Below, piece by piece: positions 32,096 to 41,946 of a stretch of 64,000 bases of DNA. The DNA lies in NCBI RefSeq assembly GCF_964252635.1, contig NZ_CAXUNP010000003.1, positions 96,673 to 160,672 on the forward strand, read 5' to 3'. This DNA is from Jatrophihabitans sp964252635. GTDB lineage: Bacteria > Actinomycetota > Actinomycetes > Mycobacteriales > Jatrophihabitantaceae. The notes beneath the pieces were generated by a model. It did not search any database, was not told where the DNA came from, and saw only the letters and a list, made by a program, of their open reading frames with translations. The position numbers were made by a program, and so were the translations under genes. Each line of letters starts with the position of its first letter. The first letter of the stretch is position 1.

Positions 32096-32878
32096 GTGGC
32101 GGACGAACCGATCCTCGAACTGCGCAACGTCACCAAGAGCTTCGGCCCGGTCGAGGTCCTCAAGGGGGTCGATTTCGCCGCGCGTCTGGGTGAGGTGACC
32201 GCGCTCGTCGGCGACAACGGCGCGGGCAAGTCGACCATGGTCAAGTGCGTCAGTGGCACCTACTCCATCGACTCCGGTGACTACCTGTTCGACGGCAAGC
32301 AGGTCACCGTGCACGCGCCTCGCGACGCTAGCGCGCTCGGTATCGAGATCGTGTACCAGGACCTCGCCCTGTGCGACAACCTGGACATCGTGCAGAACAT
32401 GTTCCTCGGCCGGGAGCGCGTGAACGGCGTCTTCCTCAACGAGAGCAGCATGGAGGACGCTGCCGCCTCGACCCTCGCGTCGCTGTCCGTGCGCACCGTC
32501 AAGTCCGTGCGGCAGCGGGTGTCGAGCCTGTCCGGCGGTCAGCGCCAGACCGTCGCGATCGCCAAGGCCGTGCTCTGGAACTCCAGGGTCGTCATCCTCG
32601 ACGAGCCGACCGCCGCCCTGGGCGTGGCGCAGACCGAACAGGTGCTGAACCTGGTGCGCCGTCTCGCCGACCGCGGCCTCGCCGTCGTCCTGATCTCCCA
32701 CAACATGTCCGACGTGCTGCAGGTCGCGGACCGCATCTCGGTCCTGTACCTCGGGCGGATGGCCGCCCAGGTCAAGCGCTCGGACGTCAACCAGACCCAG
32801 CTCGTCGAGCTGATCACCACCGGCCGACTAGAGGACAACTCCGGTGTCGACCTCGGCCTGAAAGAGGTTTCGGCATGA
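32096..32878 (+). CDS. sugar ABC transporter ATP-binding protein, single-domain (XylG-like)
   Basis: A 260-residue ATPase for the CUT2 sugar importer. Walker A GDNGAGKST at 39-47, Q-loop Gln88, signature LSGGQ at 145-149, Walker B VVILDE at 165-170. XylG and RbsA in E. coli are about 500 residues with two ATPase domains; this one has one domain and a normal stop, so it must work as a homodimer, as FrcA-like proteins do. GTG 32096 follows AGAAAGGA; the in-frame start at 32036 lies within the hairpin. Its stop overlaps the permease start (ATGA). Confidence 0.9.
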   Translation: MADEPILELRNVTKSFGPVEVLKGVDFAARLGEVTALVGDNGAGKSTMVKCVSGTYSIDSGDYLFDGKQVTVHAPRDASALGIEIVYQDLALCDNLDIVQNMFLGRERVNGVFLNESSMEDAAASTLASLSVRTVKSVRQRVSSLSGGQRQTVAIAKAVLWNSRVVILDEPTAALGVAQTEQVLNLVRRLADRGLAVVLISHNMSDVLQVADRISVLYLGRMAAQVKRSDVNQTQLVELITTGRLEDNSGVDLGLKEVSA

Positions 32879-34272
32879 CCAGTCTCGACAAGCAGAAGAC
32901 CGATGCGACGGTCGCGGAGCCGACCGCGGGCGAGGACGACACAAGCGGCTCGGACGAGTTGTCGGCGCTCACCAGCACCGCGCCCGTCGAGGGCGGTGTC
33001 GGGGCGTACGTACGGCTCTACGTCCAGCGCGTCCGCGGTGGTGACATGGGCTCGCTGCCCGCCATCACCGGCCTCGTGGTGCTGGCCGCGATCTTCTCGA
33101 TCGTGCACCCGGCGTTCCACTCGGTCTTCAACTTCGGCAACATGTTCACCGAGGGCACCGGCACCATCTTCATCGCCATGGGCCTGGTGTTCGTCCTGCT
33201 GCTCGGCGAGATCGACCTTGCCGCCGGCTACACCGCCGGTGTCTGCGCCGCGGTCATGGTCCGCCTGATGGTCGGCTACGGGCAGCACTGGTACGCCACC
33301 ATCCCTGCGGCTCTCGCGGTGGGCCTGCTCATCGGCTTCATCACCGGCTGGCTGCGAGCCAAGATCGGCATCCCGTCCTTCATCGTCACCCTGGCGTTCT
33401 TCCTGGCCTTCCAGGGCGTCATGCTCTTCATCCTCAACACCGGCGCCGGTCAGCACGGCGACATCAGCATCACCGACAACGTCATCACCGACCTCGAGAA
33501 CGACCAGATGCCGATCTGGGCGGGCTGGACGATGGCCGCCATCCTGGTCGGCGGTTACCTGGTCGCCAAGCTGGCTGCGGTCCGGTCCCGGCGCAAGCAG
33601 GGTCTGGCCGCCGAACCGGTCGGCGTGTGGGGCTCCAAGGTGGTCGCGCTGGCCGTGATCGTCGGGCTCGTCGTCTTCCTGCTCGGCAAGAACCGCGCGC
33701 TGAACACCAAGCCGGCCATCCAGAGCGTGAACGGCAAGTTCGTCAAGGTGTTCCCGCCGAAGGTCGAGGGCGTGCCGTGGGTCGTCCCGGTGCTGCTCGT
33801 GCTCCTGGTGGCGTTCACCATCCTGCTGGGCCGTACCCGCTACGGACGCCACCTGTACGCGGTGGGCGGTAACGAGGAGGCCGCGCGTCGTGCCGGTATC
33901 CCGGTCGACCGCATCCGTATTTCGGTGTTCATGTTCTCCGGCTTCATGGCCGCGATCGGCGGCATCGTCATCGGGTCGAACGTGAACTCGGTCAGTGAGA
34001 ACAACTACGGTGGCAACACCCTGCTGCTCGCGGTCGGCGCGGCCGTCATCGGCGGTACCAGCCTGTTCGGTGGTCGCGGCCGGATGATCGACGCCGTGAT
34101 CGGCGGCGCGGTGGTCGAGGTCATCTACAACGGCACAGCCAACCTCATCAACACCTCGAACACCGCCGTGTCGAACTCACTGCAGTTCGTCTGCACCGGT
34201 GTCGCGCTGCTGCTGGCCGCCGCCGTCGACGCGCTGTCGCGTCGCCGCGCCGGTTCCTCCGGCCTCGCCTGA
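32875..34272 (+). CDS. xylH: sugar ABC transporter permease (XylH-like)
   Basis: A 465-residue permease of the CUT2 (BPD_transp_2) family. After a 50-residue polar N-terminus come about ten transmembrane segments. GLVFVLLLGEIDLAAGYTAG is the hallmark loop of ribose/xylose permeases, and GGNEEAARRAGIPVDRIR is the cytoplasmic coupling segment touching the ATPase. A central hydrophilic insert (about 225-300, LNTKPAIQSVNGKFVKVFP) is shared with XylH-type permeases and distinguishes it from RbsC. ATG at 32875 overlaps the ATPase stop. Followed 24 bases later by the ROK gene. Confidence 0.93.
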   Translation: MTSLDKQKTDATVAEPTAGEDDTSGSDELSALTSTAPVEGGVGAYVRLYVQRVRGGDMGSLPAITGLVVLAAIFSIVHPAFHSVFNFGNMFTEGTGTIFIAMGLVFVLLLGEIDLAAGYTAGVCAAVMVRLMVGYGQHWYATIPAALAVGLLIGFITGWLRAKIGIPSFIVTLAFFLAFQGVMLFILNTGAGQHGDISITDNVITDLENDQMPIWAGWTMAAILVGGYLVAKLAAVRSRRKQGLAAEPVGVWGSKVVALAVIVGLVVFLLGKNRALNTKPAIQSVNGKFVKVFPPKVEGVPWVVPVLLVLLVAFTILLGRTRYGRHLYAVGGNEEAARRAGIPVDRIRISVFMFSGFMAAIGGIVIGSNVNSVSENNYGGNTLLLAVGAAVIGGTSLFGGRGRMIDAVIGGAVVEVIYNGTANLINTSNTAVSNSLQFVCTGVALLLAAAVDALSRRRAGSSGLA

Positions 34273-34296
34273 CCGGACCAGGAGTGGGAGTCCGTC

Positions 34297-35526
34297 ATGA
34301 CCATCAATCCGGCCGCAGCGCGGCCGGAGGCGATGCGGCGCTACAACATGTCGCAGGTCCTGCGCGAGGTGCACCGCAACGGAGCGGTCACCCGCGCTGA
34401 GCTGACGCAGCGGTTGGGACTGTCCAGGTCGACCATCGGTGTTCTCGTCACCGAACTGGTCGGCCTGGACGTCCTGCGCGAGTCCGTGCCGAACGGCGGG
34501 ACACGCGCCGGGCGGCCGTCGCACGTCGTCCGGCCGCACGACGTCGGTCCGTATGTCGTCGCGGTCGACGTCGACGTGACGCAGGTCGTGACGGCCGCGG
34601 TGGGCATCGGCGGCATGGTGCTGGCCCGTCATGTCGTCGAGACCGGTGAGCTGCCGCCGACCCCGACCGCCGTCGCCGGCATCATCGTCGATGCCGTCCC
34701 GGTCCTGCAGTCGATGATGCGGCACGACTTCGGGCCCGAGGCGATCGGCGTGAGTGTGCCGGGAACGGTCGACCGCCACTCGGGCACGGTCGGCATCGCG
34801 CCCAACCTGGAGTGGCGCGACGCCGCGCTGGCTCAGACCCTGGCCGACCTCGTGTCGCCGTCGTTCCCGGTGTACGTCGGCAACGACGCCGACCTGTCGA
34901 TCCTGGCCGAGCACACCCGGGGAGCCGCGCGGGAAAGCCCGGACGCGGTGTACCTCATCGGCCGCTTCGGCGTCGGTGCCGGCATCATCGCCAACGGCAC
35001 CGCGCTGCGGGGCGGCGACGGGCACGCCGGCGAGGTCGGCCACAACGTCGTCGACGTCACGGGTCCGCCGTGCCACTGCGGCAAGCGGGGTTGCCTCGAG
35101 ACCTACATCGGTGCCGTCGCCCTGCTCTCGGCCGCAGGTTTCGACGGCCCGCCGACCACGGAGCGGGTCCGCGAGATGCTGGCCGCCGCGCACGACGGCG
35201 ACCCCGTGCCGCGGGCGGCGGTCGCGACGGTGGCCCGTGCTCTCGGGCGCGGGCTGGCGAGCCTGGTCAACACCCTGAACCCGCAGCTCGTCGTGCTCGG
35301 CGGGTCGCTGTCCGACGTGCTGGAGCTGGCCCGCGACGAGCTCGAAGAGGCCCTGGCCACCTACACCCTCGAGCCACCGTACGAGACGGTCCGGCTGTCG
35401 CCACCCGGCCTCGGCGACGACTCGGCGCTGCTCGGCGCGGCCGAGATCGCGTTCACCGAGTTGCTGGACGACCCGTCGAGCGCTCGTCTGCGCCCATGGC
35501 GCTCCCGCGAATCGGTTCCGGGCTGA
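34297..35526 (+). CDS. ROK family transcriptional regulator (XylR/NagC type)
   Basis: A 409-residue repressor. An N-terminal winged helix-turn-helix (about 18-75; AVTRAELTQRLGLSRSTIGVLVTELV) is followed by a ROK sugar-kinase-like domain: VAVDVDV at the start, IGVSVPG, YVGNDADLSILAEH, and the zinc site in GEVGHNVVD with C-H-C-x4-C (CHCGKRGC). The last gene of xylF-G-H-ROK, so it likely senses the imported sugar or its product and represses the module; the shared TGTT-N9-AACA sites are candidate targets. ATG 34297 follows AGGAGTGGGAG. Its last 74 bases overlap the convergent ABC exporter frame. Confidence 0.92.
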   Translation: MTINPAAARPEAMRRYNMSQVLREVHRNGAVTRAELTQRLGLSRSTIGVLVTELVGLDVLRESVPNGGTRAGRPSHVVRPHDVGPYVVAVDVDVTQVVTAAVGIGGMVLARHVVETGELPPTPTAVAGIIVDAVPVLQSMMRHDFGPEAIGVSVPGTVDRHSGTVGIAPNLEWRDAALAQTLADLVSPSFPVYVGNDADLSILAEHTRGAARESPDAVYLIGRFGVGAGIIANGTALRGGDGHAGEVGHNVVDVTGPPCHCGKRGCLETYIGAVALLSAAGFDGPPTTERVREMLAAAHDGDPVPRAAVATVARALGRGLASLVNTLNPQLVVLGGSLSDVLELARDELEEALATYTLEPPYETVRLSPPGLGDDSALLGAAEIAFTELLDDPSSARLRPWRSRESVPG

Positions 35527-37417
35527 GCCCTGCCCCCGGCGCGACCTCCCGCACCCGCCCGAACTGGGTCCGGTGCAGTTCGGCGTAGAGCCCGCCGGCG
35601 GCCAGCAGCTCCTCGTGCCGGCCCCGCTCGACGATGCGTCCGGAGTCGAGGACGAGCACCAGGTCGGCATTGACGATCGTCGACAGGCGGTGCGCGATGA
35701 CCAGGGACGTCCGGCCGGCCAGCGCGCGCGCCAGGGCGGCCTGCACCGCCGCCTCGCTCTCGCTGTCCAGGTGCGCGGTGGCCTCGTCGAGGATCACGAT
35801 CTCGGGCGCCTTGAGCAGCAGTCGGGCGATGGCCAGACGAGCCTTCTCCCCGCCCGAGAGCCGGTACCCGCGATCCCCCACGACGGTGTCCAACCCGTCC
35901 GGCAGGGAGGCGACGAGGTCATGGATCTGTGCCCCGTCGACCGCGGCCTGCAGCTCGGGCTCCCCCGCGCCGGGTGCGGCATACAGCAGGTTCGCGCGGA
36001 TCGTGTCGTGGAACATGTGCGCGTCCTGGCTGACGACGCCGATGCGCTCACGCAGCGACTGCTGGGTGACCGCGCGGACGTCGAGGTCGCCGACCCGTAC
36101 CGCGCCGCTCGTGACGTCGTAGATCCGCGGCAGGAGCTGGCTGATGGTCGTCTTGCCGGCTCCCGACGGGCCGACGAGCGCCACCAACTGCCCGGCGTCG
36201 GCGCGGAAGGAGACGCCGTGCAGCACCTCGGCCGACACGGTGCGGTCCAGCGTCGCGACGTCCTCCAGCGAGGCCAGCGAGACCTGCGCAGCGGTGGGGT
36301 AGGAGAAGCGGACGTCGACGAACTCGACGGTGCGGGCGTCCGCCGGCAGCTCGACCGCGTCCGGGGCGTCGGCGATCATGGGTTCGAGGTCGAGGACCTC
36401 GAAGACGCGGTCGAAGCTGACCAGGGCGCTCATGACGTCCACCCGGGCGTTCGACAGCGCGGTGAGCGGGCCGTACAGGCGGGTCAGCAGCAACGCCAGG
36501 GTGACGACGGTCCCCGCGGACAGCGACCCGGTGATCGCGTAGTACCCGCCCAACCCGTACACCAGGGCCTGGGCGAGCGCGGCAACCAAGGTGAGCGAGA
36601 CGAAGAACGCGCGGCCGTACATGGCCGACGTCACCCCGATGTCGCGCACCCGCGCCGCGCGCCCACGGAACGAGGCATCCTCGTCGGCCGGGCGACCGAA
36701 CAGCTTCACCAGCATCGCGCCGGCCACGTTGAAGCGCTCGGTCATGGTGGCGTTCATCGACGCGTTCAGCGTGTAGGACTCGCGGGTGATCTCCTGCAGC
36801 CGTGCGCCGATACGGCGTGCCGGCACGACGAACAGCGGCAGCATGATGATCGAGATCAGGGTGATCGGCCAGGACAGGGTGAACATGACCGCCGCGGTCA
36901 ACACCAGGCTCACCGCATTCGAGACCAGCCCGGACAGCGTGGAGGTGAAAGCCTGCTGCGCGCCCAGCACGTCGTTGTTGAGCCGGCTGATGAGCGCGCC
37001 GGTCTGGGTCCGGGTGAAGAACGCCAACGGCTGGCGCTGCACGTGGTCGAAGACCGCCGTGCGCATGTCGTAGATCAGACCCTCGCCGATGCGCGCCGAG
37101 TACCAGCGCTGGATGAACGACAGCACGGCGTCGACGACGGCCAGCGCGGCGATGACGACGGCGATCTCGACGACGACGTGCGCCGCGGCCCGACTGGTGA
37201 TGTCGTTGACGACCCGCCCGGCCAGGACGGGGGTGATCACGCCGATCAGCGCGCTGCCGATGATCAGGGCCAGGAAGATGATCAACTCGCGGCGGTAGGG
37301 GTGGGCGAAGCGGAACACCCGGCGCCAGGTGCCCTTCGGGATCGGATGGTCGCCGTCGGAACCGCGCTTGCCGGCCGACGACATGGCCCGCATGGCGGTC
37401 GAGTGGTCGAAGCTCAC
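35453..37417 (-). CDS. ABC transporter ATP-binding protein/permease (exporter type)
   Basis: A 654-residue half-transporter: an N-terminal membrane domain with six helices (about 45-330) and a C-terminal ATPase with Walker A GPSGAGKTT at 416-424, signature LSGGE at 520-524 and Walker B IVILDEA at 540-546. Between Walker A and the membrane domain is a short insert (SLASLEDVATLDRTVSAE) less common in the family. Substrate unknown; MsbA/MDR-like proteins export lipids or drugs. GTG start at 37417 with GGTGAAGG upstream. The last 25 codons overlap the ROK gene on the opposite strand. Confidence 0.9.
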   Translation of the reverse strand: MSFDHSTAMRAMSSAGKRGSDGDHPIPKGTWRRVFRFAHPYRRELIIFLALIIGSALIGVITPVLAGRVVNDITSRAAAHVVVEIAVVIAALAVVDAVLSFIQRWYSARIGEGLIYDMRTAVFDHVQRQPLAFFTRTQTGALISRLNNDVLGAQQAFTSTLSGLVSNAVSLVLTAAVMFTLSWPITLISIIMLPLFVVPARRIGARLQEITRESYTLNASMNATMTERFNVAGAMLVKLFGRPADEDASFRGRAARVRDIGVTSAMYGRAFFVSLTLVAALAQALVYGLGGYYAITGSLSAGTVVTLALLLTRLYGPLTALSNARVDVMSALVSFDRVFEVLDLEPMIADAPDAVELPADARTVEFVDVRFSYPTAAQVSLASLEDVATLDRTVSAEVLHGVSFRADAGQLVALVGPSGAGKTTISQLLPRIYDVTSGAVRVGDLDVRAVTQQSLRERIGVVSQDAHMFHDTIRANLLYAAPGAGEPELQAAVDGAQIHDLVASLPDGLDTVVGDRGYRLSGGEKARLAIARLLLKAPEIVILDEATAHLDSESEAAVQAALARALAGRTSLVIAHRLSTIVNADLVLVLDSGRIVERGRHEELLAAGGLYAELHRTQFGRVREVAPGAGLSPEPIRGSAMGADERSTGRPATR

Positions 37418-37481
37418 ACCTTCACCCCGTTCGCGCCGGCCACGCCGCGATGCCGCCGATTCCTCCGCCCGCGTCGCTCGG

Positions 37482-38291
37482 TCATTCCTCCAACCCGGCG
37501 ATGGTGCGCAGCCGGCGGTACTGGGCGTCGCGCTCGGCGGCCTGCTGCTCGGCCTGGGTGCGCCGTGCGGCCGCGAGGAGCAGGGCCTTGGTCTCGGCCG
37601 CAGCGTCCCGGTCGGTCGCGAGCAGGGCGTCGACGGTCTCGGTCACCGCGGCGTCGAGCGCGTCGGCGGCCACCACCCGCGACGCCAGGCCCAGACGCAG
37701 CGCCTCCTCGGCACCGACCCGCCGCCCCGTCAGGCAGATCTCGGCGGCACGCGAGTAACCGATGAGGTCGACGAGGCGCTTGGTGCCGCCCAGGTCGGGC
37801 ACGATCCCCAGCGCCGTCTCGGCCATGCACAGCTGCGCGTCGTCGGCCAGGATGCGCAGGTCGGCACCGAGCGCGAGCTGGAACCCGGCACCGATCGCGT
37901 GCCCCTGGACGGCGGCGACGCTGACCAGGTCGGCCGCAGAGGTCCAGTCGAAGGCCCGCTGCCACTGCGCGATCCTACCGGTCGCCTCGGCCGCAGACTG
38001 GTGGGCGAGGCCGGCCATCCCGTCGGCGGCCGACGAGGTGAACAACGCACGGTCGAGACCGGCCGAGAACGCCCGGCCCTCCGCCCGGATCACCGCGACG
38101 CGCACGGTTCCGGGCAGCTCGCGACGCACACGGACCAGCTCGGCCCACAGGCGAGGCGACTGCGCGTTCAGCCGGGCCGGGTTCGCCAGGGTGATCGTGA
38201 CGGCATGCGTCGAGACCTCGACCGCCAGACCTGCGTCGGGGTCCGTGTCGAGGGTGCGGGCGGCGGGCTGGGGCGAGTCGGAGGTGTCGAT
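37482..38291 (-). CDS. enoyl-CoA hydratase/isomerase family protein with no canonical start codon
   Basis: A crotonase-fold protein. The oxyanion-hole motifs are present: AFSAGLD early and AVQGHAIGAGFQLALGADLRI in the centre, then ETALGIVPDLGG with the usual glutamate position. The protein-like crotonase N-terminus (VEVSTHAVTITLANPARLNAQ) continues upstream of the first GTG (38129) to a TAA at 38301-38303, yet this stretch has no ATG, GTG or TTG. An ATC at 38291 sits exactly six bases after a TAACCT -10 box, the position where other leaderless genes here have their start codon, giving 269 residues. The start is either a rare ATC, a mutated start, or a base-call error; the conservative start is 38129. 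Confidence 0.75.
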   Translation of the reverse strand: MDTSDSPQPAARTLDTDPDAGLAVEVSTHAVTITLANPARLNAQSPRLWAELVRVRRELPGTVRVAVIRAEGRAFSAGLDRALFTSSAADGMAGLAHQSAAEATGRIAQWQRAFDWTSAADLVSVAAVQGHAIGAGFQLALGADLRILADDAQLCMAETALGIVPDLGGTKRLVDLIGYSRAAEICLTGRRVGAEEALRLGLASRVVAADALDAAVTETVDALLATDRDAAAETKALLLAAARRTQAEQQAAERDAQYRRLRTIAGLEE

Positions 38292-38297
38292 GCCGCC

Positions 38298-38303
38298 AGG
38301 TTA
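38298..38303 (-). promoter_or_regulatory. -10 hexamer TAACCT before the crotonase gene
   Basis: On the minus strand TAACCT is followed by GGCGGC and ATC (38291). The spacing equals that of the leaderless genes at 1480, 10759, 14988, 16224 and others. Confidence 0.5.
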
Positions 38304-38332
38304 CCGACGGTCCGGGTACGGCGCCGTCGCCG

Positions 38333-38572
38333 CTACTTCTTGGCCCGTGCCTTCTGCTTGCCGGCGGCGGCCTTCGTCCGCGTGGCGCCCCCGCGCCCGC
38401 GCAGCGTGACGCCGGACTCCGACAGCACGCGGTGCACGAACCCGTACGAGCGGCCGTGCTTGTCGGCGAGCTCGCGAATGCTGGTTCCCTTGTCGTAGGC
38501 CTTCTTCAGGTCCGTCGCGAGCTTGTCGCGTTCGGCGCCGGTGATCCGGGCGCCCTTCTTCAGCACTGCCAT
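38333..38572 (-). CDS. small helix-turn-helix protein
   Basis: A 79-residue basic protein conserved in actinobacteria. A helix-turn-helix is seen at about 28-60 (SIRELADKHGRSYGFVHRVLSESGV), flanked by KKGARITGAERDKLATDL and a lysine/arginine-rich tail (RGRGGATRTKAAAGKQKARAKK), so it binds DNA. Targets unknown. ATG at 38572 follows GGGGAGA. It lies downstream of the ABC-F gene on the same strand after a 230-base gap. Similar proteins occur next to ABC-F and enoyl-CoA hydratase genes in Streptomyces (recollection), so the order may be ancient. Confidence 0.88.
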   Translation of the reverse strand: MAVLKKGARITGAERDKLATDLKKAYDKGTSIRELADKHGRSYGFVHRVLSESGVTLRGRGGATRTKAAAGKQKARAKK

Positions 38573-38611
38573 GATGTCTCCCCTGATCGTTCTGGGTGCG
38601 CGTGTGTTCGG

Positions 38612-38635
38612 CATGCGGCGACCGGCTGCCGCATG
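38612..38635 (-). terminator. hairpin between ABC-F and the small HTH gene
   Basis: CATGCGGC (38612-38619) pairs with GCCGCATG (38628-38635), eight-base loop. In the 230-base space 168 bases after the ABC-F stop and 40 bases before the HTH start; it could terminate ABC-F or sit in the HTH leader. Nothing else is evident in this space. Confidence 0.45.
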
Positions 38636-38802
38636 ATCATTGGTAGCAGCCGGATCCGAACCCGGGCAAGATCGACTCGGACGATCCGCGACACGCCTGC
38701 CGCGCAAGCCGGGTAGGTCAGGCATTTGCCGCCCGTCCCGGACGTCACCCGTCGAACGCGTGCCAGCCTCACAGGTGCTTCCTGGCCTGCGAGTGGCCCG
38801 CT

Positions 38803-40422
<1,620 letters not shown>

Positions 40423-40555
40423 GGAAACTCCAGACGATGGGTATGGCGGGGACGCGCCGTCCTGAGCAGGGCTCAGTGGCGTCCGGTCACTCCCGCTGGA
40501 TCACCCGTCTACGGTACAAGGTGGGACGACCCGGACCGACCGATCGGAGTGAGTC

Positions 40556-41539
40556 GTGCGATACAACGACGACGCGCAGCTCGACACCTCGGAGGTGACG
40601 GACTCCCGCGGTGGGTCCGGCGGCGGGTCCATGGCGGGCGCCGGGATCATCGGGCTGCTCATCCCGCTGCTGTTCCGGGGTCGTAGTGGCAAGTTCAGCG
40701 GGGTGCTCGTCATCGTCGTCGTGGGCGTGGTGGTGCTGCTGCTGAGCCGCGGCGGGTCCGGCGGCGGCCAGGGTGTGCTGGGGCAGTTGGGCCAGGGCAA
40801 CAACCCGGCGACGGCGAGCAACACCGACCTCGCCCGGGAGTGCAAGACCGGCGCCGACGCGAACAGCAAGCTGGAGTGCGCGGTCGTCGCCGACATCAAC
40901 TCGGTGCAGGACTACTGGGTCGCCGCGTACCCGTCGCTGGCGACCCACTACCGCGGCGCGGCGCCGTCCTACACCGAGGTCGACACGGTGTTCTTCACCG
41001 GGCAGGTGTCGACGCGCTGCGGTGCGGCGACCAGCGACGCCGGCCCGTTCTACTGCCCGGGCGACAAGCTCGTGTACATCGACCTCAGCTTCTACAACCA
41101 GCTCAAGAGCCAGTTCGGTGCAGAGGGTGGCCCGCTGGTCAACGCCTACGTGCTCGCCCACGAGTACGGCCACCATGTGCAGGATCTGCTCGGCACCGAG
41201 TCGAAGGTACGTACGCGCCAGGGTGCGTCCTCGGACTCGGTGCGCCTGGAGCTGCAGGCCGACTGCTACGCCGGCGTCTGGATGAACCACGCCAGCCAGC
41301 CTGCGGGCGGTCACCCGGCGCTGATCACCGGCATCACCCAGGCCGACCTCGACAGCGCCGTCGACACCGCGCAGCGCATCGGCGACGACTACATCCAGAA
41401 GAAGCTGGGCAACGGCACCGTCGATCCCGACAGCTTCACCCACGGGTCGTCGGCGCAGCGCAAGAAGTGGCTGACGACCGGCTACCGCAGCGGCGACGCG
41501 CTGCAGTGCGACACGTTCTCCACGTCGAACCTCGGCTAG
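40556..41539 (+). CDS. neutral zinc metallopeptidase (YpfJ type)
   Basis: A 327-residue membrane-anchored protease. A Gly/Ser-rich N-terminus, one or two hydrophobic segments (26-41 and 49-63), then an extracytoplasmic domain with zinc motif HEYGH at 202-206 and the third ligand in LELQADCYAG. Cysteines in STRCGAATSDAGPFYCPG may form a disulfide. Substrate unknown. GTG 40556 follows ATCGGAGTG. Stands alone, divergent from ABC-F and convergent with DUF3817. Confidence 0.9.
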   Translation: MRYNDDAQLDTSEVTDSRGGSGGGSMAGAGIIGLLIPLLFRGRSGKFSGVLVIVVVGVVVLLLSRGGSGGGQGVLGQLGQGNNPATASNTDLARECKTGADANSKLECAVVADINSVQDYWVAAYPSLATHYRGAAPSYTEVDTVFFTGQVSTRCGAATSDAGPFYCPGDKLVYIDLSFYNQLKSQFGAEGGPLVNAYVLAHEYGHHVQDLLGTESKVRTRQGASSDSVRLELQADCYAGVWMNHASQPAGGHPALITGITQADLDSAVDTAQRIGDDYIQKKLGNGTVDPDSFTHGSSAQRKKWLTTGYRSGDALQCDTFSTSNLG

Positions 41540-41569
41540 CACTGGCCTCGGCCGCGCCTGGGGAGTACC

Positions 41570-41586
41570 GGGCGGCGTCCCCGCCC
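41570..41586. terminator. weak hairpin between convergent genes
   Basis: GGGCGG (41570-41575) pairs with CCGCCC (41581-41586), five-base loop, between the metallopeptidase and DUF3817 stops. Confidence 0.35.
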
Positions 41587-41626
41587 AGGACGGGCGGCGC
41601 AGGACGGACGGGTCGCCCTCGCGGGA

Positions 41627-41935
41627 TCAGCGCAGGTCGTTGCGGCGGGCCACCACGAAACCGCCGAACGGGATGATCGAGTCGAGCAGCACGATGCCGG
41701 TGGTGCGTCCGTCCCAGCCGACCCGCCGGCGCACCTCGAACAGCGCCAGCAGGACGTACACGATGAACAGCACGCCGTGGATCGGGCCCATGATCTGCAC
41801 GCCGAGCTGCTTGTGCGGCGACGTGGCGTACTTGACGATCGTCGCCACGATGAGGATCAGCCAGGACGTCGCCTCGAGAACCGCCACGAGCCGGAACGCC
41901 TTCACCGTGGGCGAGGTGGTGGACGTGCCGGCCAT
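41627..41935 (-). CDS. DUF3817 family membrane protein
   Basis: A 102-residue protein with three transmembrane segments (about 13-33, 45-64 and 78-94). The pattern FRLVAVLEATSWLILI, MGPIHGVLFIVYV and IIPFGGF is diagnostic of DUF3817. The histidine in GPIHG lies within a membrane segment, but no activity is known. In other bacteria the same domain is found fused to or next to transporters. ATG 41935 follows CGGAGC. Lies 12 bases after the acyl-CoA dehydrogenase stop and may be cotranscribed with it. Confidence 0.9.
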   Translation of the reverse strand: MAGTSTTSPTVKAFRLVAVLEATSWLILIVATIVKYATSPHKQLGVQIMGPIHGVLFIVYVLLALFEVRRRVGWDGRTTGIVLLDSIIPFGGFVVARRNDLR

Positions 41936-41946
41936 GGGTGCTCCGA

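Noticed and set aside
32096..32878. Short xylG considered a truncated pseudogene
   Set aside because: All ATPase motifs are present, the stop overlaps the permease start, and single-domain CUT2 ATPases exist.
35573..37765. A 730-codon open frame on the plus strand
   Set aside because: It is the mirror of the ABC exporter and its neighbour; composition is Arg/Gly/Asp-rich without motifs, as expected from the opposite strand of a high-GC gene.
37482..38129. Crotonase gene taken as a simple 215-residue protein from GTG 38129
   Set aside because: This would omit the first part of the crotonase fold, which is plainly encoded upstream in the same frame; kept only as an alternative.
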